Assembly: GCA_036971475.1 (NCBI GenBank)
Contig: JBAIZL010000005.1
Span: forward strand, 239,335,190-239,399,189
Source: Prosapia bicincta
Lineage: Eukaryota > Arthropoda > Insecta > Hemiptera > Cercopidae
Length of the DNA stretch: 64,000 nucleotides
Reading direction: 5' to 3'
Part shown: positions 1-12,925 of the stretch, one piece after another
Layout: every line of letters begins with the position of its first letter
How positions within the stretch are numbered: the first letter of the stretch is position 1
Program-made: the position numbers and the translations under genes
The notes under the pieces: model-generated
Seen by the model: only the letters and a program-made list of their open reading frames with translations
Told to the model about the DNA's origin: nothing
Database searches by the model: none

Positions 1-589
1 AAACACTACTGATAACACCAATTTATTCCGGATAAATAATTTGTTAAATGTTACCCAATTTCCCCTCTGACCGCCACCACTGATACTATTCCCGTTCCAA
101 CATCAGCTCCCAGAGATAACCTCAATTCCGAAATATCATTTTATAAAATAATTATTATTACTCGACGGCAATATTTTACTACGAGAAAACTACGCGAGAT
201 TGAGGTTAAAATACTTGTCCAAAAATATTTACAGCCGTAAATTATTCCTATTTAAATAATGATTGACAAAAGAATCAATATACGAGTATTTCCAGTATTT
301 ATGTACTTCCTTCGAAAGAGATTTGTATTTAAAAAATATGAGGAAACCCGTCGATTTTCTTTTTTGCAGTTATAAAGCCAATTAACGAGTGTGTAATGAC
401 ACAGAGTAGGCCTATAACTGTTTCCCTCATACAGAAGACCATAGAGTTTACACTATAGCTAACAAATTTCCTAAATATTTTCCGGGCCGGGGGACCCCTT
501 CTTCTCACAACCACCCACCTCACCATCCAAAATATTTTTCTGGGTCCGCTACTGATGAAAACAGATACACTGGAGAAATGTTTTCCATA
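1..589. other. AT-rich non-coding left edge
   Basis: No gene is supported. An open frame on the minus strand (329-616) has a low-complexity, basic translation and runs into the adjoining tandem array, so I do not call it. Near 550-560 the minus strand reads AGTAGCGGACCCAGAAAAAT, which resembles the end of a non-autonomous hAT-type element, but no partner end was found. Confidence 0.5.
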
Positions 590-2480
590 GACTAGTATCA
601 CAGGTCGCGACACCAAGAAACCCCTTCAGGCCTTACATACTAGTATCACTGGTCGTGACACCAACAAAACCCTTCGGGCCTTACAGACTAGTATCATAAG
701 TCGTGACACCAAGAAAACCCTTCGGGCCTTACAGACTAGTATCATAGGTCGTGACACCAAGAAAACCCTTCGGGCCTTACAGACTAGTATCATAGGTCGT
801 GACACCAAGAAAACCCTTCGGGCCTTACAGACTAGTATCACTGGTCGTAACACCAAGAAACCCTTCTGGCCTTAAAGACTAGTATCACAGGTCGTGACAC
901 CAAGAAAACCCTTCGGGTCTTACAGACTAGTAATAAAGGTCGTGACACGAAGGACACCCTTCAGGTCTTACAGACTAGTATCACAGGATGTGACACCAAG
1001 AAACCCTTCGGGCCTTAAAGACTAGTATCACAGGTCGTGACACCAAGAAACCCTTCGGGCCTTAAAGACTAGTATCACAGGTCGTGACACCAAGAAAACC
1101 CTTCGGGCCTTACAGACTAGTAATAAAGGTCGTGACACCAAGGAAACCCTTCAGGTCTTACAGACTAGTATCACAGGTCGTGACACCAAGAAAACCCTTC
1201 GGGCCTTATATACTGGTATCACAGGTCGTGACACCAAGAAACCCTTCGGGCCATACAGACTAGTATCACTGGTCGTGACCACAAAGAAACCCCTTCGGAC
1301 CTTACAGACTAGTAATAAAGGTCGTGACACCAAGGAAACCCTTCAGGTATTACAGACTAGTATCACAGGTTGTGACACCAAGAAAACCCTTCGGGCCTTA
1401 AAGACTAGTATCACAGGTCGTGACACCAAGAAACCCTTCGGGCCTTAAAGACTAGTATCACAGGTCGTGACACCAAGAAAACCCTTCGGGCCTTAAAGAC
1501 TAGTATCACAGGTCGTGACACCAAGAAAACCCTTCGGGCCTTACAGACTAGTAATAAAGGTCGTGACACCAAGGAAACCCTTCAGGTCTTACAGACTAGT
1601 ATCACAGGTCGTGACGCCAAGAAACCCTTTTGGCCTTACAGACTAGTATCACAGGTCGTGACCACAAAGAAACCCCTTCGGACCTTACAGACTAGTAATA
1701 AAGGTCGTGACACCAAGGAAACCCTTCAGGTATTACAGACTAGTATCACAGGTCGTGACACCAAGAAAACCCTTCGGGCCTTATATACTGGTATCACAGG
1801 TCGTGACACCAAGAAACCCTTCGGGCCTTACAGACTAGTATCACTGGTCGTGACCACAAAGAAACCCCTTCGGACCTTACAGACTAGTAATAAAGGTCGT
1901 GACACCAAGGAAACCCTTCAGGTATTACAGACTAGTATCACAGGTTGTGACACCAAGAAAACCCTTCGGGCCTTAAAGACTAGTATCACAGGTCGTGACA
2001 CCAAGAAACCCTTCGGGCCTTAAAGACTAGTATCACAGGTCGTGACACCAAGAAAACCCTTCGGGCCTTACAGACTAGTAATAAAGGTCGTGACACCAAG
2101 GAAACCCTTCAGGTATTACAGACTAGTATCATAGGTCGTGACACCAAGAAACCCTTCGGGCCTTACAGACTAATATCACAGGTTGTGACACCAAGAAAAC
2201 CCTTCGGGCCTTAAAGACTAGTATCACAGGTCGTGACACCAAGAAACCCTTCGGGCCTTAAAGACTAGTATCACAGGTCGTGACACCAAGAAAACCCTTC
2301 GGGCCTTATATACTGGTATCACAGGTCGTGACACCAAGAAACCCTTCGGGCCTTACAGACTAGTATCACAGGTCGTGACCACAAATAAACCCCTTCGGAC
2401 CTTACAGACTAGTAATAAAGGTCGTGACACCAAGGAAACCCTTCAGGTATTACAGACTAGTATCACAGGTTGTGACACAG
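590..2480. repeat. 48-bp minisatellite array, about 40 copies
   Basis: The tandem unit is about 48 bp, for example GGTCGTGACACCAAGAAAAC followed by CCTTCGGGCCTTACAGACTAGTATCACA. Variants alternate: one has AATAAAGG with CCAAGGAAACCCTTCAGG, one has GTGACCACAAAGAAACCCC, and one has TTATATACTGG. The TTATATACTGG variant recurs near 1207, 1784 and 2308, about 11-12 units apart, so the array has higher-order structure. Because 48 is a multiple of 3, open frames of 16-residue periodicity appear on both strands; these are by-products, not genes. The array ends abruptly near 2480. Confidence 0.95.
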
Positions 2481-3344
2481 ATCGGTCCTGACGCCAGTCA
2501 CCTGGTCGAGCGTCACGAGTTTGGGGTTGGATTCCTGCGGCATGGATTCACATGCTGGACTCTATAATCCTCCCACCATTAACATCTACTTTCTGTTCTT
2601 TTCGACGAAGGGATGAAAGCGTTCCTCCTTAGGCGCTCTTCGTTATCATCCTTTATTTTTCCCATTTTGTTTTCTTCTTTTACTTTTTGGGGCATATGCA
2701 AGGTTATACCTACCATTTGCCAACTGGACCGTTTAATCCAGTGTAGCTACTGGATCCATCGCATCGATATTCCAGTCTGGCTTTATAACCTGGCCTCCTG
2801 GATCTCCAACGTTTAAGCCCGCCGATGTTTCTTAGTCGACTGAGCGACAGTTTGTTTGCCTTATCATAGAGAGATGACGACATAATAACGCCAGGGCTGG
2901 GAGACTAAACCTAGTCACGCATTACTGAATGCCGTGATTCCATTGCCTAAATTTATTAGGCTACTTCAAATAATTTTCCGAGAATAAATTTTCTTATAAT
3001 GGTTTTAAATAAATAAATAGAGTTCGTGTATTTTAGTGTTTATATTTGGCAATGCGTGATTTGTAAAGCCCACACTTTCTGTTTCCGTTGTCCTCCGCCT
3101 GTGTAGACATACCTCATGTTATAGCGATGAACTGTGAAACTGCGACATGCTCCATGGCCTGGCCAAAGCAGGGGACAAAACTGTTACTTTAACTGCTAAA
3201 GTGTGCCGACTCCAACCAGGGGTCCAATTTTAGCATATGTATGTTAAGAGTATGCAGTACTCAAAATCTATTCGTTTATACAAAATTTATTTGAGTCATA
3301 ATAATTAAAAGAACTTAAAGAACAAGGAATACAAACAAACGTTT
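2481..3344. other. non-coding, moderately GC-rich segment
   Basis: This is unique-looking sequence after the minisatellite. It has a higher GC content than the rest of the left region up to about 2950. A 67-codon plus-strand frame (2613-2816) shows no recognised domain. I see no splice-bounded exon or transposon end I can name. Confidence 0.4.
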
Positions 3345-3775
3345 TTTTAAAGTCAATTCCTACTTAGGTCAACAAAGAAATATTTTATCTTATTTACTTT
3401 GTATTAAATAGTTACAATGAATATAAATAAAGTAATATAGCCTATGCGTTAAAACATCTGTTCTAGCACATAACCTACAACAAAAAATCAGCTGTTTTTC
3501 AAATTATAAGTTATCACTTATTTTAAGCAAAATGGGACGAAATAACTTTATTGCACTCTTTTCCCCTTCTGTGAAAAGTTTTTCTCCCGTATAAAACTAA
3601 AATTAATTCAATAAATTTAATGAATGAATTATTATTTGAAAAAACTGTATAGCACCAAGTGTCAACCACTACAACTTTATAAAAATGTATTTTAACTTGA
3701 GTGGATGAATAAAAAGTATTTTATTATAATTAAATGAGCAATATATATATATATATATATATATAAGGAGAGTGT
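3345..3775 (-). repeat. composite repeat family copy (subtype without tRNA-like module)
   Basis: This copy begins on the plus strand with TCAATTCCTACTTAGGTCAA and ends near AGGAGAGTGT. It matches, in reverse orientation, the copy at 7490-7925: shared blocks include the ends, CAGCTGTTTTTC-type sequence and a TTTTCACAGAAGGGG-like block. An (AT)n microsatellite at about 3738-3765 lies near its end. The family recurs at least seven times in the window in both orientations. Confidence 0.7.
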
Positions 3776-4859
3776 AAACTTTGGAATAAAGATTAACTTT
3801 CAATTAAACTTGTTAAATTTCGTAACGGATTAATAGAAAGATTAACAATGTGCTATGTACCAGAAAATATAAAGCTGTTTGAAATTTCGTGAAAGAAAAA
3901 TCGAGGGCAAAATAATTTCTAAACGCACGAAATACGAGGTAGTAATGATATTAAAAATAAAATTTATTTAGTTTTATTATGGATAATTAAAATTACAACT
4001 AAACTAAATCATTTGTAATATAGTTTTGTGATATATAACTTAACTGTAAATTTACCTCAACTAATCTAACCCAACCCCAAACCTAACCTAAATCTATTAC
4101 TGTATTTGGCTTTGTCATTATTGTTTGCTAATTTTGATCAATTGAAATATTGTTCTTCTTACCTTACAGTCAGTCAACTTTGAAAATTGTCAATTTTTAT
4201 TTGTTTACTATTATTTACTTAAAGTGTGTGTTTTATTCTTTTTTGTTCTTTCTTCATTATAATTTAGTTTATACTCTTAGGCTTAGAACTAATAAATTTC
4301 TGATCGGTTATTTTAAGAAGTGAATAATCCCAATAAACCGTCAAATAACAGAACAAAAATAAAAATATTTTCAATTCAAGAAAAATAACCCCAACTACAT
4401 GCAAGAAAAAAGTAACCATACATATAGGTTCTATAGGGTCAGACCAACGTTTTAGGAGACTTGTTATTTGAAGCTTATTTCAGTAACAAAATAAATGTAT
4501 AAATGAAAAACTCTGGCTAAAGAGCTTAGGATCCAACGAAGCTTAAACGCGGGATGGGCAAGGATAAAGATTTATCTAGAATATAACGATGTCCGGGCTT
4601 GTCTAGACTTGCCAGCCCAAACGGAAAAAGTAGAGGGAAGTTCTATTTTGTAATGTGATTTATAGCTTGCGAAAGTCTCAGGTTGAGTGACGGGGGGGGG
4701 GTAAACAACATGGTGGATTCAATAAGCTTTATTACAAACAATAAATTGTCGCAAAATAATTTCAAGACAGTACAGGAGCGAACATTTTGGGGTTGTATAA
4801 ATTTATTATTTTTGTAAATACTATATTATAAATTTATATACTATAAACTAAATTTATTC
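3776..4859. other. AT-rich non-coding
   Basis: No gene-like frame. The stretch contains a short G run near 4693 (nine G) and otherwise unremarkable AT-rich sequence. Confidence 0.4.
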
Positions 4860-5605
4860 ATTCAATTCTTTCTATTACCTCACACTATCCTGATATATAT
4901 CTTGTACAAATTTTCAATCGTTAATAAAATACGTTATTATTCAACCAATAGTTCAAATACATTTTTTTTTCATATAGTTGTATAACTGACAATTGATGTT
5001 AATACAGATTTTTCAAACATTTATTCAATAACTGAATTATAAAAATTTTGGGGGGCGGGGGGTTCTAGGTCGGATTTGAACTGAGTATCTTCATATTCGA
5101 AGTCTAGTCAACTTTCACAAAGCTAGAAATCTACTTCTCAAAGATGAAGCCTATATGAATTTTTCTGTTACCTACATCTGGTTGTCGTCGTAATCTCCAT
5201 TGCACAATGTTAAATTGTTGCCATGGTTACCACACAATATCATAAATAATGATCTAGGATTAAAAATGAATGAAAAGAATAAAATAAACAAACTAGATTA
5301 ACGGAATCGAAGCTTGGTTTAAAAACGGACACTTAGAAAGGAAAGCGAAAAGAAACTATAACGCAATGCGAGCGACGAAAAAAAGAGAGCGTATAAATAG
5401 TAACAAATAAAAATAGTAACACCATACACAGAAAGGAAAATATAAATTTGCTAGGAAATTAATATTCTCACTTAATATTGTTATTCTGACATATGTAGTC
5501 TATACACATACTTTTATTAATTGCAATTATAAAATAAAAATAAACAAGTAAAATGTTTCTTTGTTGATTTAAGTAGGAATTGGCTTTAAAAAAGCAATTT
5601 ATAAT
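4860..5605 (+). repeat. composite repeat family copy with tRNA-like module
   Basis: It starts AATTCTTTCTATTACCTCAC and ends TTTGTTGATTTAAGTAGGAA. On the minus strand it contains a tRNA-like 3' half: CTCAGTTCAAATCCGACC (plus-strand positions 5065-5085), with a B-box-like AGTTCAAATCC, preceded by an anticodon-arm-like segment. The same module occurs at about 24115 and 56205 in the opposite orientation. This copy carries an extra internal block of about 330 bp that is partly shared with 13605-14245 and 54040-54425. Confidence 0.7.
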
Positions 5606-6183
5606 ACTTGTCTATGATAGCCTTTTAGTCAATACATATTCGCGATCCTTAAAACCATTACGTACGTTTTGTCAATGAGGGGAGTATTTTGGGAGTTTTC
5701 AAACAAACATTTGTTGTGGTTATCGGCTATAAGTGTGTTGGTGACCAATAACACCTGCACGCGGGATGGTCACACCTGAAAGGGCACAAATGGTTAGATC
5801 GACCACCGGTGCAATATTTTGAACAGTTAAGTGTTGCAAAACAAAAACGAAATTGTAAAACAATGGTGGAAAGTTTACAGCAGTTAACGTCGGTCAAGCT
5901 TTACAGCAGTTAACGTCGGTCAAGCTTTACACCGATATCCGGATATTCCCACAAAAAAGAAGAGAAGCTATAGCCGAAGTTTACGATATGGACGTCTGAA
6001 ATGAGAAATACAATAAATGGTTTAGGAGTGGGAGAGGAGAACCCTATAGAGAAAACTGCATTTAGCAGAAACCGTTTAATGCTAGAGCGACCCTTAGTAG
6101 CCGGGAGAAGAGAGAATCAAAGCCGAATTAAACACGAGACGGGCTAACATAACTAAAAATTTAAATTATATTACTATACAAAT
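5606..6183. other. non-coding with a short direct duplication
   Basis: No gene is recognised. The 26-bp unit TTTACAGCAGTTAACGTCGG+TCAAGC is present twice in tandem at 5874-5899 and 5900-5925, an exact duplication. Confidence 0.6.
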
Positions 6184-6420
6184 CAGTGGCGCACTGAGGG
6201 AGGCGAAGGGACCGAACCCCTCACCAAAGCCTGTTTTAAGGAATAAGAAAAAGGCTACATTTATTTGTACGTATTAATTTTAGATATGAACTATTAGGCT
6301 CAGATTAGGGTCATTTTCAAACATTTTCCAGAGGAGATACCCCGGAAACCCCTCGGAGAGGAGGGTATTTTATACTAATGCCACATGACCATCCCTTAGG
6401 TCTGAAAGTGTACGCCTCTA
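6184..6420. mobile_element. hAT-like MITE, 237 bp
   Basis: The left end is CAGTGGCGCACTGAGGGAGG. The right end, read inward on the other strand, is TAGAGGCGTACACTTTCAGA. These resemble the CAGNGGCG termini of non-autonomous hAT elements. Flanks ATACAAAT (6176-6183) and GTATAAAT (6421-6428) agree at 6 of 8 positions, consistent with a decayed 8-bp target duplication. There is no coding capacity. Confidence 0.5.
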
Positions 6421-7489
6421 GTATAAATAACACATCTCGGAATCATTACCTATTTGAGCAGTCAGGTAGCCTACTTAATTTTCGCAATTTCTTTTTTTGT
6501 CATTAGCAATGAAATTTGTCTTTAGAGTGTAAATTTTTTTTGTAAATTGAAGCCCTAAAATCAAGTAGTAATTAATTTTTTTTAATTTTTAAAGTAAAAT
6601 TATTAAATTTCATTTTTAATATACGCGTGAAACAATCTTGAGTTTACCATAAACTCTCAAGAGTCGCACCACCTAATGCCTGGCTACGACTTTCAGGGAA
6701 CTAGCAAATAATTCATCGTTGACACCTCTGATGCTTTCACAGCTACTGTAGGTCTAACCTAAATCAGAAGAAAAGACGAACCATTGTGTTTGTAGTTTGG
6801 CTATGCATAGGTACAGCACCCAAGTGACGTAACACGCTGTCAGACACTTTACAGTTTAGGACTTCCGTATTGGCACAGGCTACACAACTTTCACTCTTTG
6901 AAGCTCCACGTATCTATACAACTCTGTTTCTGCTAAAGGAACATCGTTTTCCGCTAGATTTGTCTTGATAACTTCCACATAAGACTACACATTAATTAAG
7001 CCCACACTATTTAACTAAAATTATGACAAATGAAAAAGGGTAAACGGGACTAATTTTTTCGTAAGTTATTTTAAAAAGTCAATTAAATAAAGAACAGTGC
7101 ATTGCACTGCTGACGTATTGACGAATTTTAAATTTAATACGAAAAATTATTTTTTATAATAAATAAATAAAACTTCTTAACCATAAATACAACTTTTTGT
7201 TTAAACCATTATGTTCATTTCGATTACTTAAGGGTTACCCTAATGTGAGTTATTTATCTGAAAAATAAATAAGAGATATATTTGTAATAATTCCCTCTGA
7301 AGATGATTGTTTTCCAATCAAACTGTGTATAAGGGTTAAAATAGAAAGTTTTATTTGTGGTTTAGAGGTTTTATTTATTTAAAATTTAAAAAATACGCCA
7401 GTTGCTTCATGTCGTTACAAAAATGATTGATGCTTACGGTAAGATAAAATAAGCTATGATAATAGCTTACTTGTAATAATATTAATTAA
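6421..7489. other. AT-rich non-coding
   Basis: No open frame or splice-bounded segment stands out. There is a modestly GC-richer patch at 6650-6960 without recognised coding content. Confidence 0.4.
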
Positions 7490-7925
7490 ATTCCTTCTTT
7501 TAGTTCACACTCTCCCTATGTGCATCTTGTTCAAAACTTCAATCGTTAATAAAATACATTTTATACATTCACTCAAGTTCAAATATATTTTTTTAAACTT
7601 GTAGTGGATGACACGTCATGTTAATACAGTTTTTTTTTCAAATATTCATTCATTGAAATTCATAAATGTATTAAATTAATTTTAGTTTTATATGGGAAAA
7701 TCCTTTTCACAAAAAAAAACTAGGTGTATGCAATATAGTTACTTCGACCCATTTTGTTTAAAATTAACGATACCATATGATTACATAAAACAGCTGATTT
7801 TATGATATAAGTAAAGAGGTAGAACAGGTGTTCTAACGCATAGGTATTTTTAATTGGTATTATTATTAAAAAAACATCTAAAATAAAATGTTTCTATGTT
7901 GGCCTACTTAAAATTTCCACTTGAA
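7490..7925 (+). repeat. composite repeat family copy (subtype without tRNA-like module)
   Basis: It starts TTCCTTCTTTTAGTTCACAC and ends ATGTTTCTATGTTGGCCTAC. It is the inverted counterpart of 3345-3775, with the same internal order including TATATGGGAAAATCCTTTTC and the CAGCTG block. A partial copy of the same subtype lies at 63320-63480. Confidence 0.7.
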
Positions 7926-8643
7926 ATTTACATACTTTTATATTTCCTAACAGTTTTTCTCGATTTTTTCAAATTAGAAAAAATATCACTGGCGAAGCCG
8001 TGCAGAACAAGTTTGTCTATAGAAGAGTTGATTTTCTTTCGAGTCCCTTAATGTTTTGGCATACGTATATTACGATAGGTTTATGTATCACGTCGCGCGG
8101 ATACGGTTCCATGTCAGACCAGCAGACCAAAGACGTACAGAACCACATCAGGATCCCGGCTCGCTGAATACACTGAGGACGCAACGCCAACATAAAAGCA
8201 CATTGTCTCGGACAGGTACAGAAAGCTTCTAGATAATACCAATCTACTATAATGGTGACTACCTACGCATGTGCAGAGACGTCTGGGAAATACAGATCAA
8301 GCAATGGAGAGACTCAGGAAAGGGATAAAAACGCGGCCTACTAAACGCATATTGCATTCAGGTATGCGTAAAGAATGTCAGGTTTCCGTCTCTATGTTTT
8401 ACTTCGTATTTTTATTTTACGATTTTGGTAAAACATATAATGGCAGAAATACTAATGAATAGCACAAGACAATTATCATCTTTAACAATAATGTATTTTG
8501 TCAAAGTTTCGGCCATAATATCAGAAAATGACTTTTTTATATGCTCCGTAATAAGACACTAAAATTATATAAAACATAAATATGACAAGGACCATCAAAA
8601 GTTATTTTTTTATATCATAGTCCAAACGTTGAAAAAATACATT
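7926..8643. other. non-coding
   Basis: AT-rich, with a GC-richer patch at about 8085-8300. A 63-codon frame at 8271-8462 has no recognisable domain. Nothing else is supportable. Confidence 0.4.
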
Positions 8644-8651
8644 ATTATTAA

Positions 8652-9208
8652 CAAGGGCTGCTCCAGGATAGACCTTCTGGTGGGGCACAATGGCAGGAAA
8701 ACATGGGGTGGTTTGGTGTGGATAACTTACAAAAATTTATTTAGGTCTGGAAATGAAATTTTAAGTTATTCTTGTACTTAAAAATTCACAGGAAATTTGG
8801 CATTTTTTCCATCAAAACATCCATTTTACCTGAATTTACATAGATACCAATATTATTATTCTTTAACGCTGATCGTTTCTCTAACGAGGACGACGCGGAG
8901 TCGTAGTACACAGACTGTTACTAGCCGAGCCGGTACGGAACTAGTACGCGACTTGTAACATGTCAGTGTTGTTTATGCTGGGTGGAACTACCAATGTTAT
9001 CAGATGAATTTCTATACCTAACATTATATTAAACACTATATACATTGATTTAAAATAAAAATCAAATGAAAATATATTTTTATAAGTACTTTTGGATAAA
9101 TTTAAATGTGTTCCGAATATGAAAAATAAATTTCTAAAATAAAAAATAGTAACCGAATTCTCGGTTGGTACAATTGCCCCTACTACCCCTCCCCTGGAGC
9201 CGCTCTTG
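8652..9208. mobile_element. hAT-type MITE with 8-bp target duplication
   Basis: The termini are CAAGGGCTGCTCCAGG at the left and, inverted, CAAGAGCGGCTCCAGG at the right (14 of 16 identical). An exact 8-bp duplication ATTATTAA flanks the element (8644-8651 and 9209-9216), the length typical of hAT elements. The 557-bp interior shows no transposase, so it is non-autonomous. Confidence 0.8.
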
Positions 9209-9216
9209 ATTATTAA

Positions 9217-12009
9217 AGTATTAATTGTCTTGTGCTATTTATGAGTATTTCTGCTTTTATATTATATTACAAGACTAGCAGGCCTATCATATCACTATTA
9301 TTGGTAAAATACACTTTGTTTTTACAGACTTCATAATGCAAACTTTGGTTTTGCCTCTACGAGGCATTACTATACGTATTTTAAAAAAATCATATTATTT
9401 AATAATTTTGTTTACGACAATGTTTCTGTCTAGTTACTTTTCTTCGTGCTTTGTGTTACTTCTAATTATTTATTTTTCTTATATTCTAATTACACCTTTC
9501 ATTTTACCATTTGTTTCGGCACATATCAATTATCACCACGTCGCCAATATTGTTATTAAATATACGTTGTATTTGGCAATATACAAAAACTTCAAAAGTA
9601 TGGGGAAAATCAAATTTGGTGCTGACCACTAAAAATTAAAAATTTTGGAAAAAATACAAAAATTACCTCCCTTAACAAATACACGGTAATTTTTTATATA
9701 TGGCCAAACACGTATACATACACTTCAGACTCTGACAAAACCAAGTGCCGTGAAGTGAATGTAGCGTGTTGTGACTAAGGAACGGTGAATATGTACCGAA
9801 ATTAAGCTAAAGAATAGATTATAAACAAAGTAATATTACATAAAAAAAACCTCAAAACCGTATAAATCGAAATCTTCCTATACAAATCGATCTTAATCTC
9901 CACTTGACGAAATGCGAACAGAGCAGGACCTATAGATCCATCTAGTTACAGATCTTGTACATCACCCGTATACGGAGTTTAGTGTAATTGAATTCCTAAG
10001 CCTCGTTGCACACATTGTCGTGTCCTTCCGGTTAGAAAGGAGGGGAGTCACAGCTGGAACAACTCGTGAATTCTGTTTATGAAGGTTAGGCTAACAAAGA
10101 TGAGGGATAGACGTAACTCAAAGGAAACAAACTACCTTTAATTACCACAGGATTTAAAACAATTTAATTTACTAAAAAATGGAACAAAAAATTCTAAACA
10201 AATTTCTGAATATAATAAAGTTGATAATGGATTTTATAGCAGGAAAAATACTGGCAGCCTACGAAAGAATTGTCACCACCTACTTGCTCAGTGTTAAAGT
10301 ATTTAATACATTTCAGTTGACCTAGGTCGCCACTCTTCGAAATTTCTAGATGGTTCCCAAGACGCTTTTCATTTTAAAACCGACCACATCTAAATTAAAA
10401 CTTGACTGGTTCAACAATTTAATTTATTATGAATTTAATGTTTATTTACGGGATTAAAATTGTAACTGACTGCTATTACGTTTAAAGCTAAATTTATAAT
10501 TCAAGTAAATTTGTTAAACGTACTGAGACGTTGACGAAAACGCTAAGTGTGATCCAAAAGCTTTATCTTCATTAAGTCTTTCAAAACCTATACTTACATT
10601 ATAAGTAGTTAATTTGCTACTTACTTAATGGTTAATTTGTTAAGTTCAAAAGTTATTTTCGCTAATCTTCAAGGGAAATATGATCCACGGGAGACTGTTA
10701 TTTGTAATGCCACTTAAAATCAATTGCAATAGTCCATTACAGTACGTGAGGTTTAACCGTGTCTCTGAACTTTAGATCGCCAGTGTGGACTGGGCTGCAG
10801 TGCGGGGTCAAAACCCAACACTTGAGTAAACATCAGTGTCGTATTTAAAATGTAAACAGCTCTAATTAGTTAAATGACAATACTGTAATAGTTTGATGTA
10901 GACATGATCTTTAAATGTGTTACTCTGCTTCTGCAAAGAAAGAGACGCGATTACGAAAGAGACGATAATGTTTTACGATATTGTATAATGTTTTCAGTTA
11001 GGCTAGTAGTCAAATACTAGAGCAGAACGACACTGTTAAACCTCAAGCACTGAACATAGAGCACCACGTGAGGAAATGTTATTGTTACGAAATAAATATA
11101 TTCGTGGGAAGTTGCAATTGAATTAATATGATGATGTGTTTGTAATGTTATGCTTCTTCCCTCGGGACAGACAGAGGGCGCAGGAAGGGAGTGAACCTCT
11201 CCAGGAGGATTATAAAGTTTCTTTTAAATCTTCTCTGTTGAAAAATTGTTATTAATTGAAGAATTTTGTAACAAATTTCATACGGAAATTCAAATATTAT
11301 AACTGAAGATAGTTTCCTTATAAAACAAGTTGACCAAGATAGAGCTGTTAGTAAATATGTGTATAATGCCCGTTAACGGCTTCAGCGTGCGTAGCTCTAT
11401 TTGCCAAGTTACAAATGGCTGTTATTACAAGTCTTTAACGTAGTTTCCTAAAAATCTGCAATGCATTTAAATTGAGTTCAAATATAATTCAATAATATTG
11501 CCAACTTGTAATTCATTTCAAGTCAGATTGGCGTAAAATGAAAGTTTCTTAAAAATATTGCTTTGGGGGTAAAAATTAGCCCCAGTTTCCTCGGAATATC
11601 AATATTAACCCCTCAGAAGGGATTTACGTCACGGAGGCCAAACTAGTGAAGCATCTCGAGGACAAACGTTCGCCGTCTTTATCAGGAAATTAATTTTTAT
11701 CTGATTTCAAATAATCAGTTAATTTTATTATTACGACGTGTAAAGTATAGATAGAAATAGTGTAGGAAGACTCTTAGCCATTATAGTGTATCGGCTAGAC
11801 AGACGGCATCGAATTTACAAAAACAATTACCTGAGGAACACGAAATACAACTTGGACAATAGTTTGCTTTCTCACAAAAACTTAAAAATTTAGAATAAAA
11901 ACAAAGTAACCTTATTTTATAACACGAAGCTTTATGAAATCGGTTTTTTTATAAAACGAGAGAAATATGGCGAAGTACACTAGAATAGTTACAAAGTATA
12001 CATACAAAG

Positions 12010-12013
<4 letters not shown>
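9217..12013. other. AT-rich non-coding, 2.8 kb
   Basis: No exon or transposase was recognised on either strand. The 98-codon plus-strand frame at 9336-9632 encodes a hydrophobic, Leu/Ile/Phe-rich sequence typical of chance frames in AT-rich DNA. Confidence 0.4.

Positions 12014-12077
<64 letters not shown>
12014..12077. repeat. (TA)n microsatellite
   Basis: About 32 TA dinucleotides in an uninterrupted run. A second short palindromic TA-rich tract follows at 12248-12284. Confidence 0.95.
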
Positions 12078-12079
<2 letters not shown>

Positions 12080-12280
12080 ATAAAGGTTACGGTAGAGTCG
12101 TGAAGAGGTTTCAAGTTTAATTCTTAGTTTTCGCATCGCCGTGCTGCCACACGGAACAAAGAAGCATAACACTCTTAAACCCTTTACCTCGTGCATTAGT
12201 AAACTTTATCAGTTTTTAAATTCTTTCTATTAGTTCACATCTCCCTATAATATAATATATCAATATATTATATATATTAT

Positions 12281-12925
12281 ATAACAAGACCGAATTGTAG
12301 AATAATGTTGTTAAAATCAAAATATAACATAAACATTGATTTGAAGTTTGAATTATCTATAGGCCTACCTTCCTAACTAACGTTTATTCGCAAACCGAAC
12401 AAAAAGATAGAATTTTAGAATAATGTTGTAAAAATCAAAATGAAACAAACATTAATTTTAAGTTTGAATTATCTATAGGCCTACTTTCCTAACGAACGTT
12501 TATTCGCAAACCTAATAACAAAATCGAATTTAAGAATTATGTTGTAAAAATCGAAATAAAACTAATATTAATTTGAAGTTTGAATTATCTATAGGGCTAT
12601 TTTCCTAACTAACGTTTATTCGCAAACCGAACAAGATGGAATTTTAGAATGAAGTTGTAAAAATCGAAATAAAACATAAATATTAGTTTGAAGTTTGCAT
12701 TATCTAAAGGGCTATTTTCCTAACTAACGTTTATTCGCAAACCGAACAAGATGGAATTTTAGAATGAAGTTGTAAAAATCGAAATAAAACATAAATATTA
12801 GTTTGAAGTTTGAATTATCTATATGTCTACTTTCCTAACTAACGTTTATTCGTAAACCGAATAACAAGATGGAATTTTAGAATGAAGTTGTAAAAATCGA
12901 AATAAAACATAAATATTCCTTTAAA
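12281..12925. repeat. tandem array, about 116-bp unit, between 5 and 6 copies
   Basis: The block TTCCTAACTAACGTTTATTC is repeated near 12370, 12487, 12603, 12718 and 12834. Each is followed by GCAAACCGAAC-like sequence, AAGATGGAATTTTAGAATGA-like sequence and TTGAAGTTTGAATTATCTAT. Later copies are more alike than the first two, suggesting recent expansion from the right side. Confidence 0.9.

Noticed and set aside
626..1333. Minus-strand repeat-rich open frames
   Set aside because: Same cause as above; complementary frames of the minisatellite.
1658..2023. 121-codon open frame with 16-residue repeats
   Set aside because: It lies within the 48-bp tandem array; frames of this type occur on both strands because 48 is divisible by 3. 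No start context, splice site or domain supports it.
590..2480. CRISPR-like array
   Set aside because: Units are directly adjacent without unique spacers, and the context is eukaryotic.
9336..9632. 98-codon hydrophobic open frame
   Set aside because: Composition follows AT-rich DNA; no domain, splice support or homologue I recognise.
12011..12196. Minus-strand frame ending in an Ile-Tyr repeat
   Set aside because: The repeat is the translation of (TA)n; not a gene.
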